Source of the DNA: Streptomyces sannanensis
GTDB lineage: Bacteria > Actinomycetota > Actinomycetes > Streptomycetales > Streptomycetaceae
Direction: 5' to 3'
Assembly: GCF_039536205.1 (NCBI RefSeq)
Contig: NZ_BAAAYL010000003.1
Location: 62,001 to 126,000 of the forward strand
Length of the DNA: 64,000 nt
The translations under genes and the position numbers were made by a program. This document shows positions 59,737 through 64,000 of this stretch, piece after piece (the stretch's first letter is position 1; each line of letters opens with the position of its first letter). Under the pieces are notes generated by a model that ran no database searches, had not been told where the DNA came from, and saw only the letters and a program-made list of their open reading frames with translations.

Positions 59737-60203
59737 CAGGCGTCACCACCGTTCACACGCTCGTGGATGTCGATGAGGGTGGCGATGGCGTCGGGATTGT
59801 CCGCCAGGCCGACCCACTGCCCGAGCGCGGTGAAGACGGGCACGGCGTCCGTGTCGGCGTCGAACACCACGACGTAGTCGCCGTACCTGTCGAGGACCAT
59901 CTCCCGCAGCGCCCTCGCCGGTGCGGTCGCCAGGACTTCCAGGGCGTCGACCGCGAGCCTGGGCTCCGTCAGGGTGCCGGGCGAGATGAGGAATCCCGTC
60001 ACGTGCAGTAGGTCGCCGGGCTGTATCTCGGTGAGCAGCGCGTCCGCGATCCGGGGATCGTCGGTCGTGCAGGAGACCACCGTGTCGTCCGAGGGGTCGT
60101 CGGTGGGGGAGGAGATCAGCTCGAACCGGGCGGTTCCCGGGCTGGTGCCGGGGGCGGGGATGGCGGAGAGGAAGCCGTCGACCGTGAAGGGCTTGGCGTA
60201 CAT
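59736..60203 (-). CDS. Unknown acidic protein (155 residues), OB-like features
   Basis: The ATG overlaps the previous stop (TGATG). The product has MYAKPFTVDGFLSAIPAPG, RFELISSPTDDPSDDTVVSCTT, IQPGDLLHVTGFLISPG and a beta-rich middle reminiscent of an OB-fold, followed by YVVVFDADTDAVPVFTAL. A nucleic-acid-binding role is only a guess. Confidence 0.55.
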   Translation of the reverse strand: MYAKPFTVDGFLSAIPAPGTSPGTARFELISSPTDDPSDDTVVSCTTDDPRIADALLTEIQPGDLLHVTGFLISPGTLTEPRLAVDALEVLATAPARALREMVLDRYGDYVVVFDADTDAVPVFTALGQWVGLADNPDAIATLIDIHERVNGGDA

Positions 60204-61015
60204 CAGCTCGCCTCCGCCAGGGTGGTGGTGTGGGCGGTCTCGTAGGCGTCCAGGACGGCCTTGGCCGGGTTGCCCCGGTCGGCGACCTGGTAGCCGTTGG
60301 CGCGCCCCCACGTCCGGATCGCGTCCAGCTCCTCCTTGCTGCGCTGGATACCGGTCGGCGCGGGAGCTGCGGCGGCCCCGGTGGTACGGCTGCCAGCCTT
60401 CACCGCGCGCAGGTCCTCCTGCGCCTGCTCCAGCTCCGCCTTGAGCTTGGCGACGCGCTGTTCGGCCTCGTGCTGGGCGTCGTCGGCCTCGCGCCGTGCG
60501 GTCAGCTCGGACAGGTCGCCGCGGATGCGGGCGGCCCGGTTGCGGATGCTGGCGGCCGGGTGGTCCTTCGCCCAGGAGAGCAGGCCCTCGATCCCGTCAC
60601 TGTCCACCGGACTGTCGGTCGCGGGACCAGCCGCCTGGAGGGCGCTGGCCTCGGAGTCCGGGGTGCGGGTGTGCTGGAGGGCTTCGGTCAGTTCGCCCTC
60701 CGACAGTCCGAGGGTCTTGCGGACGTGGTCGGGGCTGTCGCCGTTGGCGAGCATGGAGGCGGCGGTGGCGGTGAAGGCGTTGACGGGCATCGTGTCTCCG
60801 GGGTTCGGGGGGCCGGGGGTGGTGAGGTGGGGAAGCAGGGTGACGAGGTCGTCCTCGCCGCAGGGCAGTCCGAGGGCGTCAAGCAGGTCGGCGAGGTCGT
60901 CCTTGTCGCGGGCGTGGTGGGCGACCACCAGGGAGGCGGCGGTGTTCTGGTCGCTGCCGAGCGGGGTGAGTTCGAGGGCCTCGGCTTCGAGGGCCTCTTT
61001 CATGTCGGTGAACAC
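60203..61015 (-). CDS. Coiled-coil protein with Lsr2-type DNA-binding C-terminus
   Basis: GTG 61015 follows GTAGGAGA at 8 nt. The 270-residue protein has an N-terminal unknown domain, a helical stretch (DDAQHEAEQRVAKLKAELEQAQEDLRAVKAG) predicted as coiled coil, and a C-terminal ELDAIRTWGRANGYQVADRGNPAKAVLDAYETAH. The latter matches the Lsr2 C-terminal domain, where RGR (here RGN) enters the minor groove of AT-rich DNA. It may be a plasmid-borne nucleoid or silencing protein. Overlaps the next gene by TGATG. Confidence 0.7.
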   Translation of the reverse strand: MFTDMKEALEAEALELTPLGSDQNTAASLVVAHHARDKDDLADLLDALGLPCGEDDLVTLLPHLTTPGPPNPGDTMPVNAFTATAASMLANGDSPDHVRKTLGLSEGELTEALQHTRTPDSEASALQAAGPATDSPVDSDGIEGLLSWAKDHPAASIRNRAARIRGDLSELTARREADDAQHEAEQRVAKLKAELEQAQEDLRAVKAGSRTTGAAAAPAPTGIQRSKEELDAIRTWGRANGYQVADRGNPAKAVLDAYETAHTTTLAEAS

Positions 61016-61026
61016 GACCGGCTCTC

Positions 61027-61200
61027 CTACGCGGCGGTGGTGCGGGATTTGCGCTGCGCGAGGTCCAACAGCTCGCGGTTGCGCTCCTGCTGGGCGGGCG
61101 TGAGCGGCCGGGCCTTCGCGCCGTGGCGGTGCCACAACGGATGAGCGGGCGGCTCGGGATAGGCGAGGGCGTGGTCGACGTCGCGGTTGGTGCTGCTCAA
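61027..61200 (-). CDS. Small unknown protein (57 residues)
   Basis: GGAGG five bases before TTG 61200; ATG 61212 is an alternative without RBS. The product reads LSSTNRDVDHALAYPEPPAHPLWHRHGAKARPLTPAQQERNRELLDLAQRK. Ends 12 bases before the Lsr2-like gene. Function unknown. Confidence 0.5.
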   Translation of the reverse strand: MSSTNRDVDHALAYPEPPAHPLWHRHGAKARPLTPAQQERNRELLDLAQRKSRTTAA

Positions 61201-61316
61201 GGGGGCCTCCATCTGGAGGGGTTCAGGCGTGGTCGTCGTCGCGCCGGCGTTTGGGCTGGATGTCGGAGGCGAACCGTCCGAGGCGGGCCTCGGTGGGGTT
61301 CGCGGCGATCCAGTCC

Positions 61317-61496
61317 TCAGGCCTTGTGCACGGGCTCGCCGTAGTGGGAGCGCATCGGCGTGGGCTGCTCGCACAGCACGCAGGGGCGGTCCTGCCAGCG
61401 GTCGAAGTGCTGGCCGTCCCGCCAGTCGAGGAGGGCGCCGGGAGCCGGGACCAGGCCCGGCTCGAACAGCGGCTTCTTGCCTCGCGTGCGGGTCAC
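61317..61496 (-). CDS. Small CxxC protein, probably truncated by a frameshift
   Basis: GTG 61496 overlaps the ASCH stop (GTGA). The 59 residues end RPCVLCEQPTPMRSHYGEPVHKA and a stop. In the next frame the sequence continues with coding character EDWIAANPTEARLGRFASDIQPKRRRDDDHA to a stop at 61228, as expected for the natural protein tail, so a small deletion after HKA cut the protein. The CxxC...H pattern suggests zinc binding. Confidence 0.55.
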   Translation of the reverse strand: MTRTRGKKPLFEPGLVPAPGALLDWRDGQHFDRWQDRPCVLCEQPTPMRSHYGEPVHKA

Positions 61497-61933
61497 GGCC
61501 GGGAGTCGGTCAGCTGCTGGAGCACCTGCGCCACCAGGTCCGGCGACGGTTTCCAGGACTCGACCTGCCCGCGTGCGGGGACGGGCAGGGGGAGCTCCTG
61601 GACGTCGGCGAGCACCAGGTGCCACGCGCCCGGCTGCGCCCATTCCGTACAGGGCCGGGAGCCTTCGGGGTCCTTGTGGCAGTCGGTGATCCGGGCGATG
61701 CCGACCACCGCGCCGCGCGTCAGCTCGCCGCCGCGGATCGTGCGGCCGATCAGCGGGATGCGCAGGGCGCGTTGGTCGATGGTCTTGCTCGCGTGCAGCA
61801 GCACCCAGCCCGGCCACCACCGGGTGGGCCGGTTCTCAACCGTCTTGGCACCGGCGAGGATGCAACCTGCGTACGGCTGCCTGATGCTGATGCCGCGGAT
61901 CCAGTCGTCCTCGGGCAAGGTGGCAGGGCTCAT
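61493..61933 (-). CDS. ASCH-domain protein
   Basis: The 146-residue protein has ISIRQPYAGCILAGAKTVENRP, GWVLLHASK and GAVVGIARITDCH, which are the hallmarks of the ASCH (PUA-like) fold that binds or cleaves RNA or modified nucleosides. ATG 61933 overlaps the GGDEF gene stop (ATGA), so it is translationally coupled. Cytoplasmic. Confidence 0.8.
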   Translation of the reverse strand: MSPATLPEDDWIRGISIRQPYAGCILAGAKTVENRPTRWWPGWVLLHASKTIDQRALRIPLIGRTIRGGELTRGAVVGIARITDCHKDPEGSRPCTEWAQPGAWHLVLADVQELPLPVPARGQVESWKPSPDLVAQVLQQLTDSRP

Positions 61934-62607
61934 GCGGCTCGCCCCCACACGGCGGTGCCCGGTCGGCCAGCGCGGCGGCCGTTGATGGACGGCACCGTGG
62001 CGTGCTTCCTGGTGGCGAGGTGCGCGCGGCTGAAGTGCTTGCCGTCGTATAGGGCGGCGTCGGCGGCCCGCTGCAACGCGGACAGGTCGCGGCTGCCGAT
62101 CACGTCCGGGGTCGCAGCGCCGACCGAGGCGGCGACGTCGACAGTGCGGCCGTCGTCCAGGACGACCGACGTGTGCAGCATCCTCACCAGCGTCGCGAGG
62201 CGGACCTCGCGGCAGTCGCGGGACATCGGCAGCACGACAGCGAACTCGTCACCGCCCAACCGGCCGACGGACGCGTTACGGCCTGCCCAGGCGGTCAGCC
62301 GGGTGCCGTACGCGGCGAGGACGGCGTCCCCAGCCGGGTGCCCGAGCGTGTCGTTGACGTCCTTGAAGTGGTCGGCGTCAACCAGGACCACGCACACGTC
62401 GTCGCCGTGGCGGGCCAGGACCTGCCGGGCCCGGGCGGTGTAGGCGTCGCGGCGCAGCAGCCCGGTGAGCGGGTCCTTCTTCGCGGCGGCCAGGCGCCGG
62501 TGCAGGGCGATGGCGTGAACGGTCCAGCCGGTCAGCGGAACGGCGGCGGCGGTCAGTAAGAGTGCACGCTGCCCGAACCGGGCCTGTGTGTGCAGGACTG
62601 AGCCCAT
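61930..62607 (-). CDS. GGDEF-domain protein (diguanylate cyclase)
   Basis: GGGAG 10 nt before ATG 62607. One membrane segment (ALLLTAAAVPLTGWTVHAIALH), then DPLTGLLRRDAYTARA, DADHFKDVNDTLGHPAGDAVL and the intact catalytic RLGGDEFAVVLP. The product may make c-di-GMP, a second messenger that in Streptomyces controls development through BldD (family knowledge). Its place in a plasmid operon with nucleic-acid proteins is unusual; there is no partner phosphodiesterase. Confidence 0.9.
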   Translation of the reverse strand: MGSVLHTQARFGQRALLLTAAAVPLTGWTVHAIALHRRLAAAKKDPLTGLLRRDAYTARARQVLARHGDDVCVVLVDADHFKDVNDTLGHPAGDAVLAAYGTRLTAWAGRNASVGRLGGDEFAVVLPMSRDCREVRLATLVRMLHTSVVLDDGRTVDVAASVGAATPDVIGSRDLSALQRAADAALYDGKHFSRAHLATRKHATVPSINGRRAGRPGTAVWGRAA

Positions 62608-62647
62608 AATGAGGATCTCCCTCTCGTCTCGTACGGGTTGGGATGGG

Positions 62648-62693
62648 CCCGGGGCAGCCGACGAAGCCGGCAAGCAGAGCGGCTGTCCCGGGG
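62648..62693 (-). terminator. Terminator-like hairpin
   Basis: CCCGGGGCAGCCG pairs with CGGCTGTCCCGGGG with one mismatch, just after the stop at 62699. It separates that gene from the GGDEF gene. Confidence 0.7.
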
Positions 62694-62698
62694 CGGAG

Positions 62699-63001
62699 CT
62701 ACAGCGCGAAGTCGCTGCGGCTGGTCCAGCTGACGGGGTTGTGCCAGAGGCCGGCCTTCGCGGCGGGCCACTCCATCTGCCAGCCGGGCCGAAGCCCGCG
62801 CGCTCCCCAGCTGTCCGGCTGCTTGCCGGGGATCTCAAGTCCGGCCGTGTGCGCGGCGAGCGCGGCGTCGTACACCTCGTGTGCGCGCCGCAGGGCCGCG
62901 GTGGGGGAGTCGGCCTCGCCGGTGAAGACGTGCACGCCGCGCCGGTCGGGGTGGGCGGTGTCGTGTATGGGGACGTCGACCTCGTAGGTGCGCAGGTTCA
63001 T
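62699..63001 (-). CDS. Unknown protein (100 residues)
   Basis: GAGGAG precedes ATG 63001. The product MNLRTYEVDVPIHDTAHPDRRGVHVFTGEADSPTAALRRAHEVYDAALAA... ends in NPVSWTSRSDFAL. It is a soluble alpha/beta protein typical of plasmid accessory genes. Flanked by hairpins on both sides, so it may be its own transcription unit. Confidence 0.6.
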   Translation of the reverse strand: MNLRTYEVDVPIHDTAHPDRRGVHVFTGEADSPTAALRRAHEVYDAALAAHTAGLEIPGKQPDSWGARGLRPGWQMEWPAAKAGLWHNPVSWTSRSDFAL

Positions 63002-63051
63002 GACGTCCAGCTCCTCTCGTGATCGCGGCGGTTGAGGGACCACCGCGACCG

Positions 63052-63083
63052 CCCCGGCCCCGGGCGGTGAGCCGGGGCCGGGG
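63052..63083 (-). terminator. Strong GC terminator hairpin
   Basis: CCCCGGCCCCGG pairs perfectly with CCGGGGCCGGGG around GCGGTGAG, 17 bases after the stop of the kinase gene at 63100. Confidence 0.8.
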
Positions 63084-63099
63084 CAGCACGGAGAGTCCG

Positions 63100-64000
63100 T
63101 CAGCCGGAGATCGCTTCGAGGGCCTGCGCTTCGAGGTCGGCGCGGCCTTCGGGGTCGTCGTCCTGGTCGTCGCCGTTGTTCGGGCCGTGGACGGTGCGGA
63201 CGATGTCCTCGTCGTCGTCCAGGTCGCCGTTGAGCGCGCGGAACAGGCAGGTGACGCTGTAGGCGGGCACCCACGCGTAGCCGTCGCATTCGTCGTCATG
63301 CGGGCACGGCACCAGCACGTCAAACCCGACGTCGCCCTCGCCGTCCACGTCGGTGCGCAGGGCGAGGGTGAGGTACTGCTGACCGAAGCGGATCTCCGCG
63401 ACGCGGTCGCCGCCGGCGACGTCCGAGCCGGGCTTCCACCGCCACAGCGGCACGATCTCCTCGCCGAACATCCGGGCCACGAGGTTCAGGTCACCGAGAC
63501 CGTCACCGCCGTCCAGCCCGAGGTCGGCCTGCCGGGCCCCGCTCAGGCGCTCCAGGAACGGCAGCAGCCGGTAGAGGCTGTCCGAGAAGACGATCTCGGG
63601 GAAGCCCTCCGCCTTGAGGGTCCGGTGCGAGTCGACCATGTCCTGGCGCTGCTTGATGACCGTGGCCTCGGGCACCGTGCGGTTGGCCGGCCGCGGGCCC
63701 TGCCGCTCGATGCAGACGCTGCCGGGGGTGGCGACCATGACCGCGATCGGCAGCATGTCGTGCCGCTTGGCGGCGGCGACCAGCGGCTCCCTGGCCGCCC
63801 TGGTGACGTTGGTTGCGTCGACCACCGTGAACAGGCGCCGGCGCATCCTCGCCTCCAGGAGCAGGTGCAGGGCGGCGACCGCGTCGCCGGTGGCGTCCTG
63901 GTCGCCCGCGTCGTCGCTCACGACCTCGCGCAGCGCGTCCAGGGACAGGACCTGCGAGGCGGGCCAGGTGCGCGCGATCGTGGACTTCCCGGCGCCGGAC
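63100..64000 (-). CDS. AAA/P-loop polynucleotide-kinase-like protein, N-terminus beyond window
   Basis: The frame is open to the right edge. The first visible codons give SGAGKSTIARTWPASQVLSLDALREVVSDDAGDQDATG, a Walker A and the DxxR acceptor region of Pnkp-type kinases. TVVDATNVTRAAREPLVAAAKRHDMLPIAVMV and a lid with RxxxR-like arginines (GPRPANRTVPEATVIKQRQDM) follow, as in 5'-OH polynucleotide kinases of bacterial repair systems. The C-terminal 110 residues are unfamiliar and acidic. Likely phosphorylates RNA or DNA ends; with the ligase and EEP genes it would make an end-repair set. Confidence 0.8.
   Translation of the reverse strand, partial: SGAGKSTIARTWPASQVLSLDALREVVSDDAGDQDATGDAVAALHLLLEARMRRRLFTVVDATNVTRAAREPLVAAAKRHDMLPIAVMVATPGSVCIERQGPRPANRTVPEATVIKQRQDMVDSHRTLKAEGFPEIVFSDSLYRLLPFLERLSGARQADLGLDGGDGLGDLNLVARMFGEEIVPLWRWKPGSDVAGGDRVAEIRFGQQYLTLALRTDVDGEGDVGFDVLVPCPHDDECDGYAWVPAYSVTCLFRALNGDLDDDEDIVRTVHGPNNGDDQDDDPEGRADLEAQALEAISG

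Overview
The window is very GC-rich DNA of Streptomyces type. GC-rich third codon positions, GTG and TTG starts, AAGGAGG-like ribosome binding sites, an XRE regulator with a TPR-like C-terminal part and DUF2690/PASTA proteins all point there. Plasmid partition genes (parA, parB) with palindromic sites, two MobF-type relaxase copies, a Replication-relaxation protein, integrase and IS21 debris and two IS110 elements say this is part of a large plasmid, or of plasmid-derived accessory DNA in a chromosome. No rRNA, tRNA or CRISPR array was seen.

Layout. 0-6.4 kb: truncated NAD-dependent DNA ligase, PASTA lipoprotein, membrane-anchored XRE/DUF2690 protein, secreted L,D-transpeptidase and an endonuclease/exonuclease/phosphatase enzyme. 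6.4-8.1 kb: integrase remnant and a truncated relaxase with its upstream control/oriT-like DNA. 8.1-18.3 kb: a sugar-nucleotide cluster (UDP-glucose dehydrogenase facing a coupled operon of sugar-nucleotide dehydrogenases, methyltransferase, PtsI-like enzyme, Gfo/Idh/MocA oxidoreductase and GT4 glycosyltransferase) with a divergent XRE-TPR regulator. 18.3-24 kb: frameshifted PIN gene, small unknown genes, IS110 element, a MITE-like inverted repeat and a DUF402 remnant. 24-31.3 kb: mobilisation/replication module (Replication-relaxation protein, DUF3223 protein, a dense iteron-like repeat region of about 0.8 kb, two unknown genes, full-length relaxase and its upstream palindromes). 31.4-38.5 kb: second IS110, RidA-like protein, P-loop kinase, lamin-tail protein, TPR protein and decayed fragments. 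38.5-47.5 kb: a complete pPIWI_RE three-gene island (REase, DinG-type helicase, PIWI-RE protein, each overlapping the next) with a predicted PD-(D/E)XK protein converging on it. 48-54.5 kb: isochorismatase-family hydrolase, Mrr-like nuclease, parB-parA with four ATTACGNCGTAAT palindromes, and a phosphotransferase. 54.6-64 kb: a frameshifted unknown gene and then a long minus-strand run (P-loop polynucleotide-kinase-like protein, GGDEF, ASCH, Lsr2-like protein, histidine phosphatase, class-I-synthetase-like zinc protein, APH-type kinase, nucleotidyltransferase), mostly linked by stop/start overlaps.

How it works together. The core is plasmid maintenance and transfer. The cargo is a glycan or natural-product cassette, a PIWI-based predicted defence island and a kinase/nucleotidyltransferase/synthetase-like cassette of unknown role. 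Many fragments show repeated insertion and decay. All function statements come from reading motifs by eye; no database search was run.
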